9,710 bases of DNA from the NCBI GenBank assembly GCA_017407365.1, contig JAFQWR010000257.1:1-9710 (forward strand), written 5' to 3'. Both the position numbers and the translations under genes were made by a program. Every line of letters begins with the position of its first letter. Position 1 is the first letter of the stretch. This document shows, piece by piece, positions 1-6,239 of the stretch. This DNA is from Clostridia bacterium (lineage in GTDB: Bacteria; Bacillota; Clostridia; Christensenellales; HGM11417). The notes below the pieces were generated by a model. It ran no database searches and was not told the origin of the DNA. It saw only the letters and a program-made list of their open reading frames with translations.

Positions 1-59
1 AGAGTTCGAAGTCATACGCAAAACGGCCGAAAATATCTTTTTTATAGTCCTTACACAGC
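1..59. other. Unassigned left edge
   Basis: Nothing can be assigned here with confidence. Two forward frames are open from the edge and one closes at 45-47, so this could be the tail of a gene lying mostly outside the window, but none of the short translations is recognisable. A tRNA was considered because of the GTTCGAA string near position 4, but no flanking T-stem pairs. Confidence 0.3.
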
Positions 60-99
60 AAAAAACGCACTTTTGTCTACCGACAAAGGTGCGTTTTTT
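60..99 (+). terminator. Rho-independent terminator of an upstream gene
   Basis: An 18-base arm (60-77) pairs with 82-99 across a four-base TACC loop, with a single G-T wobble. The outer pairs are six A against six T, so the structure can end transcription in either direction. It most likely closes a plus-strand transcript entering from the left, and it separates that transcript from the hairpin array that follows. Confidence 0.85.
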
Positions 100-100
100 G

Positions 101-273
101 AATGATGTTTGCCTGCGACAAATGATGCAGGGCTTCGCCCTATGATGACGGCTTCGCCTAATGATGTGTGCCTGACGGCACATTGGGGCAAACATCGCAT
201 CATTGCGAAACGAAGTGGAGCAACATCGTATTTGCGAAGCAAATGCATCATATCGCCGCAGGCGATGCATCAT
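101..273. repeat. Mirror-arranged array of small hairpins spaced by ATGATG/CATCAT
   Basis: The left half has ATGATG at 102, 122, 142 and 161 (steps of 20, 20 and 19). Between and after these lie palindromes: TTTG/CAAA (108-122), AGGGC-TTC-GCCCT (129-141), GGC-TTC-GCC (150-158) and TGTGCC-TGAC-GGCACA (167-182). The right half carries the complement CATCAT at 198, 246 and 268, with palindromes at 230-244 (ATTTGC-GAA-GCAAAT) and 252-266 (ATCGCC-GCA-GGCGAT). A weaker hairpin lies at 201-217. Left hairpins contain GCTTCGC and right ones its complement GCGAAGC, so the whole block is roughly an inverted repeat centred near 190. No protein is encoded. It may be a REP- or MITE-like element, or a structured RNA or DNA site linked to the gene that follows. 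Confidence 0.8.
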
Positions 274-302
274 TTGACAAACAACTGATTTTGTAGTATA
301 AT
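274..302 (+). promoter_or_regulatory. Perfect sigma-A promoter for the four-helix-bundle gene
   Basis: TTGACA (274-279) and TATAAT (297-302) match the consensus exactly and are separated by 17 bases. The -35 box begins directly after the last CATCAT of the hairpin array, so array and promoter form one continuous unit. Transcription should begin near 309, leaving a leader of only about 15 bases before the ribosome binding site and start codon. Confidence 0.85.
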
Positions 303-324
303 AGCGGTGATAGGAGGTGTAGCT

Positions 325-687
325 ATGAAAGAAAACAAACTCGTCGAACTTTCAATGGACTTCTCCGTTGACATAATAAACCTCGTTAAGTTTCTAAAAG
401 CTAATCACGAAACAATCATTGCAAACCAAATAGGCAGAAGCGGCACCTCAATTGGTGCAAACATTCATGAAGCACAGTATGCACAAGGCACGAGGGATTT
501 TATTTCAAAATTTGAAATTGCCCTTAAAGAAGCAAGTGAAACAGGATATTGGCTTGAATTGTTATACCGAACAAAGTATATTGATGAGCAAACTTTCAAA
601 GCATTATCATCCAAATGTACTTCTTTACGCGTAATGTTAATTGCTTCTTGTAAAACCGCAAAGGAGAATTGTGATGGCAAAAAGTAG
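325..687 (+). CDS. Four-helix-bundle protein (S23/IVS family)
   Basis: This is a 120-residue protein of the four-helix-bundle family first found inside 23S rRNA intervening sequences and related in fold to the Avd protein of diversity-generating retroelements. The family signature is clear: QIGRSGTSIGANIHEA at residues 35-50 and FEIALKEASETGYWLELL at 63-80. Members usually form pentameric bundles with a basic surface; the cellular role is mostly unknown. I chose the ATG at 325 because AGGAGGT (312-318) precedes it at proper spacing; an in-frame GTG at 307 lies upstream of that site. The gene is more AT-rich than the housekeeping genes (19 GC of 60 at 361-420, against 33 of 60 at 4021-4080), which suggests transfer. 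It overlaps the next gene and sits just after the hairpin array and a perfect promoter. Confidence 0.88.
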   Translation: MKENKLVELSMDFSVDIINLVKFLKANHETIIANQIGRSGTSIGANIHEAQYAQGTRDFISKFEIALKEASETGYWLELLYRTKYIDEQTFKALSSKCTSLRVMLIASCKTAKENCDGKK

Positions 688-1078
688 AGAATATGCATCT
701 CATCATCCCGACTGGTATTGGACAACCGGACTTCACGATGCGGGCATTGTAGGTGTTGAATCGTTTGAATTTCCATTTGATTATAACAAATTTATCGGAG
801 AAAAAAGCAAATACAATCGAAATCTCTTGGTGTTAAAAATAAACGCAAAAGGCGCACTTTACGACACCTCCGTGGAAGAAATCCGCCTTTACAACTACAA
901 GATTTTAACGCCAGACATATCTCTCGAAGGCAGGAAAACAATTTGGTGGTTGGCAGATATGCTGAGTGAACAAGATGACTATTACATCTTGGAGATAGCT
1001 TTACAAGATTTTGATTCATTCCCCGAAGATTTCACCTTTAAGATCAAATTTGATCGAGCAGAAGTCAAAAGAAAATGA
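674..1078 (+). CDS. Hypothetical protein overlapping the four-helix-bundle gene
   Basis: A 134-residue protein that I cannot assign to a family. The ATG at 674 is chosen because AAGGAG (661-666) lies seven bases upstream; it overlaps the end of the four-helix-bundle gene by 14 bases in another frame, so the two are co-transcribed and probably translationally coupled. The N-terminus is rich in aromatic and His residues (HHPDWYW at 10-16), followed by TGLHDAGI at 18-25. The rest alternates short hydrophobic stretches with charged residues, suggesting a mostly beta fold, and the C-terminus is basic. There is no signal peptide or membrane segment. AT-rich composition matches its partner. The pairing suggests a shared function, possibly a partner or accessory protein, but this is inference. 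Confidence 0.75.
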   Translation: MAKSREYASHHPDWYWTTGLHDAGIVGVESFEFPFDYNKFIGEKSKYNRNLLVLKINAKGALYDTSVEEIRLYNYKILTPDISLEGRKTIWWLADMLSEQDDYYILEIALQDFDSFPEDFTFKIKFDRAEVKRK

Positions 1079-1164
1079 TATCGAGAATGGTAGACACCTT
1101 TTAGTACGTTTAAGGCATAAAAGACTCTGCTTGCTCGCCGCCTGTCGGGCATTATATCAAGCAC
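1079..1164. other. Short intergenic stretch without recognisable genes
   Basis: This stretch follows the stop codon of the orphan gene and precedes the shared terminator. I see no start codon with a ribosome binding site, no promoter and no clear repeat. It may be the right boundary of the AT-rich islet, but no matching end sequence to the left array is visible. Confidence 0.4.
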
Positions 1165-1200
1165 AAAAAAAACGCCTGCAATGCTGCAAGCGTTATTTTT
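1165..1200 (-). terminator. Terminator of the cysS-asparaginase operon, probably bidirectional
   Basis: The stem is AACGC-c-TGCA (1171-1180) with TGCA-a-GCGTT (1185-1194), a four-base loop and one internal mismatch. On the minus strand it is followed by eight U (from A 1165-1172), directly after the asparaginase stop. On the plus strand it is followed by ATTTTTTAT, so it probably also ends the orphan-gene transcript arriving from the left. Confidence 0.85.
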
Positions 1201-2192
1201 TATCCTATTCTATCATAGTTTACTGTGGTAAAGAACAGCTCCTTGATTTTTTCGTGATCGTTTGTCTGCCCCATACACCACATCAGCTTGGTGATGATTG
1301 CCTCGTTGGTGAGCGCAAAGCCCTCTAACAAATCAAAGCGGCTTTTCAGCTCTCTACCCACCTGATACACGCTCATATCACTGCCCTCATGCGCAACCTG
1401 CGTGGTGACAACAAGCGTTTTGCCCTTGCCTGACCAAGCGGAAAGCACGTCGTAGAAGCCGTAGTATTCACCCTCCGGCACACCGCCCGAGCCGTAGCCC
1501 GAAAGCACAACGGCATCGTTGCAGTTAAAGTAGGCGGCCAATATCTGACCGCGCATACCGGGGGTTAAGCTGAGAAGCGCAACACGGGGATTGAGCTTAT
1601 CAAAAAACGCAGGCGCCGCCGCCTTTGGCGTTACGATATAAGGCACAATTCTACTCTCGTAGATGCGTGCAAGAATGGGAAAATCCACGCTGTCAAAGGC
1701 ATTGTAGCTTTTGGTGCGTATTTTTTTTGCTCGCGTGCCTGCAATCACCTTGCCCTCAAACACGATGACTACATCTGCAGAAAAATCGGATGCGGCGTAA
1801 AAAAAGCTATCTCTTAAATTGACGCGCGCATCGGTATCGCCCATATCGATGGGCTTTTGCGAGCCCGTGAGAACAATGGGCTTGGGCGAATGCTGCACAA
1901 GATAGGAAAGCATTGCCGCAGTGTACGCCATGGTGTCGGTGCCGTGGCAGATGACAAAGCCATCGTAGGCGCTGTAATTCTGCCTGATGCAATCGGCAAG
2001 CCTGAGCCAATGATCGGGCGTGATATTGGTGCTGTCGATATTAAACAGCTGAAGGCTGTCTACACTGCAAAAGGAAAGAATCTCGGGCACGCACGCAAGC
2101 ACCTCATCGGGCGTCATCTGCGGCGTCAGTCCGTTTGCACCTGCGCGGGAAGCAATGGTGCCGCCCGTTGCAATCATCAGTATTTTTTTCAT
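1200..2192 (-). CDS. ansA: L-asparaginase, type I (cytoplasmic)
   Basis: A 330-residue L-asparaginase, hydrolysing asparagine to aspartate and ammonia. The three expected catalytic regions are present: ATGGTIAS at 8-15 with nucleophile Thr12, HGTDT at 83-87 with Thr85-Asp86, and the GTRAKK segment in which Lys157 aligns with the catalytic lysine of the E. coli enzymes. LTGSQKP at 108-114 is also typical. There is no signal peptide and the start MKKILMIATGG places the first strand at the N-terminus, so it is the cytoplasmic type. It starts three bases after the cysS stop codon; the only SD-like bases (AAGG) are too close to the ATG, so translation is probably coupled to cysS. A strong terminator follows immediately. 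Specificity for asparagine over glutamine cannot be read from sequence. Confidence 0.93.
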   Translation of the reverse strand: MKKILMIATGGTIASRAGANGLTPQMTPDEVLACVPEILSFCSVDSLQLFNIDSTNITPDHWLRLADCIRQNYSAYDGFVICHGTDTMAYTAAMLSYLVQHSPKPIVLTGSQKPIDMGDTDARVNLRDSFFYAASDFSADVVIVFEGKVIAGTRAKKIRTKSYNAFDSVDFPILARIYESRIVPYIVTPKAAAPAFFDKLNPRVALLSLTPGMRGQILAAYFNCNDAVVLSGYGSGGVPEGEYYGFYDVLSAWSGKGKTLVVTTQVAHEGSDMSVYQVGRELKSRFDLLEGFALTNEAIITKLMWCMGQTNDHEKIKELFFTTVNYDRIG

Positions 2193-2195
2193 ACC

Positions 2196-3581
2196 TTACT
2201 TTTTGGAAAGCTCCCACCCTGCGGCGGTATCCTTAACCTCGTAGCCAAGCGCTGCAATTTTGCCGCGAAGCTCGTCTGCCAAAGCAAAATTCTTTGCCTT
2301 ACGCGCCTGATAACGCTCCTCAGCAAGTGCCTTGACCTCCTCGGGATATTCCTCTGCCTCAGCCTCGGGCGCCTCTGCCTTATCCAGCGAAAGCCCGAAA
2401 ACGGAATCCATTTCCATAATCAGACTGTAAACCGCCTTGCTCTTGGGCTCCTTTACAAGCGTCCATAAAATACCGAGTGCAAGGGGAAGGTTGAGGTCGT
2501 CGTCTATTGCGGCGGCAAACTGCGCCTTAAACTCTGCAAGGCGGCCTTCATCTGCCTGCGCCGCGCCCACCTTGTGCTGATATACTGCGGCAAGCAAGCG
2601 CTCGTAGCTGACCTTTGCGCCGTCTAAGCCCTCAAAGGTGAAATTCAGCTTTTTGCGGTAGTGCGCATTCAGGCAGAAATAGCGGAATACCATGGGAGAA
2701 TACCCCATTTCCTCCAGCTGTGCAACGGTGTAGGTATTGCCCAGCTTTTTGCTCATTTTGCCGCCGTTTACCAGCATAAACTCGCCGTGCATCCAGTAGT
2801 TTGCGGGAATTTTACCGGTGAGCGCCTGGCTCTGCGCAATTTCGTTTTCGTGGTGAATGGGAATATGATCGACGCCGCCGCTGTGAATATCAAAGGTTTC
2901 GCCAAGGTATTTTTTACTCATGGCAGAGCATTCGATATGCCAGCCGGGATATCCCATACCCCACGGGCTTTGCCACTGCATGATGTGCTCCTTGGGTGCG
3001 TGCTTCCATACCGCAAAATCGGCAGGATGACGCTTGCCCGTGTTGACCTCTACACGTGCGCCTGCAATCTGCTCCTCTACGTCTGCGCGGGAAAGCTTGC
3101 CGTATTCGGGGAATTTTGCAATATCAAAATAGATGCCGTCCTCAATCTCGTAGGCATAGCCCTTTTCCAGAAGCCCTTCAACAAAGGCAATCATTTCAGG
3201 AATATGCTCCGTTGCCTTGGGCGTGAGGTTGGGGCGTGCAATGTTCAGCTTTTCGAGATCGCGGAAAAACACCTCCGTGTAGTAGGCGGCAATTTCGTAG
3301 GGGGTTTTCTTTTGCTCCCTGGAAGCCTTTGCCATTTTATCCTCGCCATCGTCTGCATCCGACAGAAGATGGCCAACGTCGGTGATGTTCATCACGCTCT
3401 TCACCTTGTAGCCCTCGTATTCAAAGGCACGGCGAATGAGATCCATAAAAATATAGGTACGTAAATTACCGATATGTGCGTAGTTGTAAACGGTCGGTCC
3501 GCAGGAATACATGCCCACTTTGTTTGCCTTGATGGGTACAAAATCCTCCTTCGTGCGGCTTAAGGTATTGTATAACTTCAT
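2196..3581 (-). CDS. cysS: Cysteinyl-tRNA synthetase
   Basis: A 461-residue class I aminoacyl-tRNA synthetase that charges tRNA-Cys, the same length as the E. coli enzyme. It shows CGPTVYNYAHIGN at 27-39 containing the HIGH-type motif (HIGN, 36-39). Zinc ligands expected for CysRS are Cys27, Cys218 (in WHIECS), His243 and Glu247 (in HHENE). KMSKK at 275-279 replaces the usual KMSKS. The helical tRNA-binding C-terminal part has an Ala/Glu-rich stretch near 412-432. The reading frame is open further upstream, but the ATG at 3581 is right: AGGAGG lies just before it and the N-terminus MKLYNTLSRTKE is typical. It is first gene of a two-gene operon with the asparaginase. Confidence 0.97.
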   Translation of the reverse strand: MKLYNTLSRTKEDFVPIKANKVGMYSCGPTVYNYAHIGNLRTYIFMDLIRRAFEYEGYKVKSVMNITDVGHLLSDADDGEDKMAKASREQKKTPYEIAAYYTEVFFRDLEKLNIARPNLTPKATEHIPEMIAFVEGLLEKGYAYEIEDGIYFDIAKFPEYGKLSRADVEEQIAGARVEVNTGKRHPADFAVWKHAPKEHIMQWQSPWGMGYPGWHIECSAMSKKYLGETFDIHSGGVDHIPIHHENEIAQSQALTGKIPANYWMHGEFMLVNGGKMSKKLGNTYTVAQLEEMGYSPMVFRYFCLNAHYRKKLNFTFEGLDGAKVSYERLLAAVYQHKVGAAQADEGRLAEFKAQFAAAIDDDLNLPLALGILWTLVKEPKSKAVYSLIMEMDSVFGLSLDKAEAPEAEAEEYPEEVKALAEERYQARKAKNFALADELRGKIAALGYEVKDTAAGWELSKK

Positions 3582-3606
3582 ATAGCCTCCTGTTTTTCCG
3601 TATACT

Positions 3607-3635
3607 ATTATAGCATTTTCAGCCCTTACTGTAAA
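3607..3635 (-). promoter_or_regulatory. Sigma-A promoter of cysS
   Basis: Read on the minus strand: TTTACA (3635-3630), 17 bases, then TATAAT (3612-3607), with a TGC immediately before the -10 box giving an extended -10. Transcription should begin around 3600, leaving a leader of about 20 bases before the ATG at 3581. There is no space for a T-box riboswitch, the usual regulator of many Firmicute synthetase genes. Confidence 0.85.
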
Positions 3636-3660
3636 GCACGCAAGGGGCAAAAAAAAATTT

Positions 3661-3697
3661 CCCCCAATAAAGTTTTTCAAATTTACGAAAAAGGGGG
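3661..3697. promoter_or_regulatory. Inverted repeat between divergent cysS and serS promoters
   Basis: CCCCC (3661-3665) and TTTTTC (3673-3678) are matched by GAAAAA (3687-3692) and GGGGG (3693-3697) around an AAATTTAC centre, with a seven-base interruption on the left arm. The repeat sits between the cysS -35 box and the serS -35 box and ends ten bases from the latter. The position is suitable for a shared operator, but no known binding site is recognised. Confidence 0.4.
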
Positions 3698-3706
3698 TAA
3701 AAATTA

Positions 3707-3735
3707 TTCACAAAAAGGCAAAAATAGGCTATAAT
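3707..3735 (+). promoter_or_regulatory. Sigma-A promoter of serS
   Basis: TTCACA (3707-3712) and TATAAT (3730-3735) are separated by 17 bases. Transcription should start near 3742, giving a leader of roughly 33 bases before the serS ATG, again too short for a T-box. Confidence 0.8.
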
Positions 3736-3774
3736 ATAAGGCAAACGATATGATAAAATCGGAGAGATACCATT

Positions 3775-5040
3775 ATGTTAGACGTCAGATTTATCTGTGA
3801 AAACGCAGAAGCAGTAAAACAGGCAATGGCAACCCGTAGCGGCAGCTACGACGTGCAGAAGGTCGTTGATTTAGACGAAAAGCGCCGCGCCATCATCGGT
3901 AAGGTGGAAGCCTTAAAGGCAGAGAAAAACCGCTCGAGCGAGGAGGTTAAGCGCGCACGCATCGAAAAGCGTCCCTTTGAGGAATACGTAGAGCTCGGCA
4001 AAAAGCTCGGCGAGGAAATCAAAACGCTGGACGAGGAGCTTGCTCAGGTTGAAGTGGCGTTAAAGGAAGCCGTTCTGGCGATCCCCAACGTTCCCTCTCC
4101 CACCACGCCCATCGGTAAGGACGATGCAGACAACGTAACCGTCCGCACCTACGGCACCCCCACGGAGTTTTCCTTTGCACCCAAGGCGCATTGGGAAATC
4201 GGCGAAAGCCTTGGCATTCTGGACTTCCCCACCGCAGTTAAAATTTCGGGCGCACGCTTTGCTCTTTACAAGGGTCTTGGCTCCCGTTTAGAGCGTGCCA
4301 TCATGAACTTTATGCTGGATACGCACACCGAAAGCGGCTATACCGAGGTGTTTCCTCCCTTTATGGTCAATCGCGACAGCATGATCGGCACCGGTCAGCT
4401 GCCCAAGTTTGAAGAGGATATGTACGCCGTTAAGGGCACCGACCTTTACATGATTCCCACCGCTGAGGTTCCCGTAACCAATATGCTCAGAAACGAAATC
4501 GTGGACGAGGCAGATCTGCCCATCAAATACACCGCCTACACCGCTTGCTTCCGCGGCGAGGCAGGCAGCGCAGGCAGAGATACCAGAGGTCTTATCCGTC
4601 TGCATCAGTTCAACAAGGTAGAGCTTGTGAAGTTCTGCACCTTGGAGCAAAGCTACGCAGAGCTGGAATCCTTAACCAACGACGCAGAAAAAATTCTGCA
4701 GCTTCTCGGTCTGCCCTATCGCGTAAGCCTGCTCTGCACGGGCGACACCGGCTTCTCCTCCGCTAAAACATACGATATCGAGGTATGGATGCCCTCCTAC
4801 GGCAGATACGTAGAGATTTCCTCCTGCTCGAACTTTGAAAACTATCAGGCAAGACGCGCCAACATCAAATACCGTCCTACCGGCGAGAAAAAGGCGAAGC
4901 TCGTTGCTACCTTAAACGGCAGCGGTCTTGCAATCGGCAGAACCACCGCCGCTATTTTGGAAAACTTCCAGAACGAGGACGGCTCCGTTACCGTGCCCGA
5001 GGTTTTACGTAAATACATGGGGACGGATATCATTCGATGA
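3775..5040 (+). CDS. serS: Seryl-tRNA synthetase
   Basis: A 421-residue class II synthetase that charges tRNA-Ser and, where present, tRNA-Sec. The N-terminal 110 residues form the expected two-helix antiparallel coiled coil that grips the long variable arm of the tRNA, with dense Lys/Glu/Arg heptads from about 30 to 100. The catalytic core follows: TAEVPVTN near residue 230, motif 2 with FRGEAGSAGRDTRG and LHQF near 260-285, and motif 3 with GSGLAIGRTTAAILEN near 382-397. The ATG at 3775 follows GGAGAG (3761-3766). Its stop codon overlaps the next start in an ATGA. Length and all key motifs are normal. Confidence 0.97.
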   Translation: MLDVRFICENAEAVKQAMATRSGSYDVQKVVDLDEKRRAIIGKVEALKAEKNRSSEEVKRARIEKRPFEEYVELGKKLGEEIKTLDEELAQVEVALKEAVLAIPNVPSPTTPIGKDDADNVTVRTYGTPTEFSFAPKAHWEIGESLGILDFPTAVKISGARFALYKGLGSRLERAIMNFMLDTHTESGYTEVFPPFMVNRDSMIGTGQLPKFEEDMYAVKGTDLYMIPTAEVPVTNMLRNEIVDEADLPIKYTAYTACFRGEAGSAGRDTRGLIRLHQFNKVELVKFCTLEQSYAELESLTNDAEKILQLLGLPYRVSLLCTGDTGFSSAKTYDIEVWMPSYGRYVEISSCSNFENYQARRANIKYRPTGEKKAKLVATLNGSGLAIGRTTAAILENFQNEDGSVTVPEVLRKYMGTDIIR

Positions 5041-5933
5041 ACGTATTGCGTTCTGTCTGGGCATTTATTTCGGGAATTATCCGACTGATTTTCTTTTTGC
5101 TTAAAATGTTCGGTCTGTTTATTCCCCTATGCTATTTCGCCATAGCATTTGCCGTGAACCTGATCACCAAGGGCGCTGTGTTTCAAACACCGCTGTATCA
5201 GATTCTCTTTTACGTGGGGCTTGCCCTTTCGGTGATATTTGCCTTTGCGCTGTTTGTGAAAAACGTCAGCAAGAAGGATATCCGCTACGATTTGAAGGCA
5301 TGGGAAAACGAGCTGAAAAAGCGGGAAAAGGCTGTTGAAGAAAGGGAACGTGCCCTGCAAAACAACATCCCCGCCTATGCACAGCCCAACGTGGCGGCGT
5401 ATTACGTGCCGATGGCTCAGCCGACGCCTCAGCCCATGGTGGCACCCATCGTGCAGCCTGTGGCTCACCCCGTGGCTACCCCTATTGCACCTGCGGCTTA
5501 TCCGCCGCCTGCCTCGCCCTACTACGGAGCGGAAGCACCTGCGGCTCAGCCTGCACCTGCGGAAGCACCCACACCGGTGGCAGAAGCACCCCGCCCTGCC
5601 GTATATCCCCCGTATGCAGAGCCCCTGCGCCCTGCGGCACCCGCACCTGCGGAAGCAATCATGGTGCCCGCGGCGGAAGCACCTCGCCCTGCCGAGCAGC
5701 CCTCTGCTCTTTCGATTGCGCCTCTTACGCCTCAGGAGAAGCAAAGCGAAATGCCTCAGCCCGAGCGCATTCCCCTGCCCAAGCCCACGGCGGAAAAGAA
5801 GGACGGATACCCCAAAATCTACCGCGTACAGCAGGATCCCCGTTATATTTTATACGAGTATCCCGATCGCTACGAGATCTATTTTGAGGATCGCAAAAAA
5901 CAGTTGAAGTACGTTCGTACGGACGTAAAATAA
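5037..5933 (+). CDS. Membrane-anchored coiled-coil, Pro/Ala-rich protein
   Basis: A 298-residue protein of unknown function. The order of parts is visible: a hydrophobic N-terminus with one or two membrane segments (about 8-43) and a further one (about 54-74); a highly charged coiled coil (about 80-108, KKREKAVEERERALQ); a long Pro/Ala-rich low-complexity linker (about 111-250) with a partial internal duplication; and a basic, tyrosine-rich C-terminal piece (257-298, with IYRVQQDPRYILYEY and YEIYFEDRKK) that looks like a small folded domain. It probably projects into the cytoplasm from a membrane anchor, although topology is not certain. The start codon overlaps the serS stop (ATGA), so translation is coupled. 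Similar architecture occurs in envelope or division proteins, but no family is recognised. Confidence 0.8.
   Translation: MNVLRSVWAFISGIIRLIFFLLKMFGLFIPLCYFAIAFAVNLITKGAVFQTPLYQILFYVGLALSVIFAFALFVKNVSKKDIRYDLKAWENELKKREKAVEERERALQNNIPAYAQPNVAAYYVPMAQPTPQPMVAPIVQPVAHPVATPIAPAAYPPPASPYYGAEAPAAQPAPAEAPTPVAEAPRPAVYPPYAEPLRPAAPAPAEAIMVPAAEAPRPAEQPSALSIAPLTPQEKQSEMPQPERIPLPKPTAEKKDGYPKIYRVQQDPRYILYEYPDRYEIYFEDRKKQLKYVRTDVK
5550..5726 (+). repeat. Imperfect tandem duplication in the Pro/Ala-rich linker
   Basis: Residues 172-200 and 202-230 of the membrane protein share PAPAEA followed by AEAPRPA at nearly the same offset (172/182 and 202/213). The DNA string GCACCTGCGGAAGCA occurs in both copies, 90 bases apart, so this is a duplicated block of about 90 bases that has since drifted. 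Confidence 0.6.
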
Positions 5934-5959
5934 ATAAACAATAACAGGAGATTATTACT

Positions 5960-6124
5960 ATGAACGACAGCATTTATGTTTGCCAGATCTGTGGCTACAG
6001 CTACGACCCTGCAGTAGGCGACGAGGCCAACGGCATCGCACCCGGCACCCCCTTTGCAGATCTGCCCGATGATTGGGTTTGCCCCTTATGCGGCGTAGGC
6101 AAGGAAAACTTCCAGGAAGTATAA
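5960..6124 (+). CDS. Rubredoxin
   Basis: A 54-residue rubredoxin, a small cytoplasmic iron protein that carries single electrons at a Cys4 iron centre. The two knuckles are intact: VCQICGY (Cys8, Cys11) and VCPLCG (Cys41, Cys44). Between them are the family residues DPAVGD and PGTPFADLPDDWVCP, which pack the aromatic core. The ATG at 5960 is preceded by AGGAG (5946-5950) at normal spacing. It begins 26 bases after the membrane-protein stop and is the last gene of the serS transcript, with a strong terminator after it. Rubredoxins in anaerobes commonly serve oxygen and peroxide detoxification through rubrerythrin, desulfoferrodoxin or flavodiiron proteins; none of these partners is in the window. 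Confidence 0.96.
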   Translation: MNDSIYVCQICGYSYDPAVGDEANGIAPGTPFADLPDDWVCPLCGVGKENFQEV

Positions 6125-6135
6125 TCGTTAAACAA

Positions 6136-6177
6136 AAAAAAAGAGAGAGCAGAAGATTTCCTGTTCTCTCTTTTTTT
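6136..6177 (+). terminator. Terminator of the serS-rubredoxin transcript
   Basis: GAGAGAGCAG (6143-6152) pairs with CTGTTCTCTC (6161-6170) with one G-T wobble and an eight-base loop. The stem is extended by seven A (6136-6142) against seven T (6171-6177), giving a 17-pair structure with a U-run, 11 bases after the rubredoxin stop. Confidence 0.92.
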
Positions 6178-6198
6178 ATCCTTTTTCATTTATTGAAA

Positions 6199-6229
6199 TA
6201 AAAAAGGCGCAGAGCAAGCTCCACGCCTT
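6199..6229 (-). terminator. Terminator of acpP
   Basis: On the minus strand AAGGCG (6229-6224) pairs with CGCCTT (6209-6204); the inner TGG and CTG also pair with wobbles, and AGC pairs with GCT across a two-base loop. A run of T follows. It lies 10 bases after the acpP stop and faces the rubredoxin terminator, so the two operons converge on back-to-back terminators. Confidence 0.9.
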
Positions 6230-6239
6230 AAGTACGCTA

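Noticed and set aside
1..20. GTTCGAA resembling a tRNA T-loop
   Set aside because: The flanking bases do not pair into a T-stem and no acceptor end follows.
51..251. Minus-strand open frame of 66 codons
   Set aside because: It runs through the terminator and hairpin array, has no ribosome binding site, and its composition follows the repeats.
102..273. Regularly spaced short repeats suggesting a CRISPR array
   Set aside because: The repeated part is only six bases, the intervals are themselves palindromes, and orientation flips in the middle; no spacer-like unique sequences of 30 or more bases.
2661..3464. Plus-strand 267-codon frame opposite cysS
   Set aside because: Antisense to a clear CysRS; no promoter or ribosome binding site and no recognisable protein.
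5127..5744. Minus-strand 205-codon frame rich in Arg and Cys
   Set aside because: It is the antisense of the Pro/Ala-rich linker; the skewed composition comes from GC-rich repeated codons, and it lacks a ribosome binding site.
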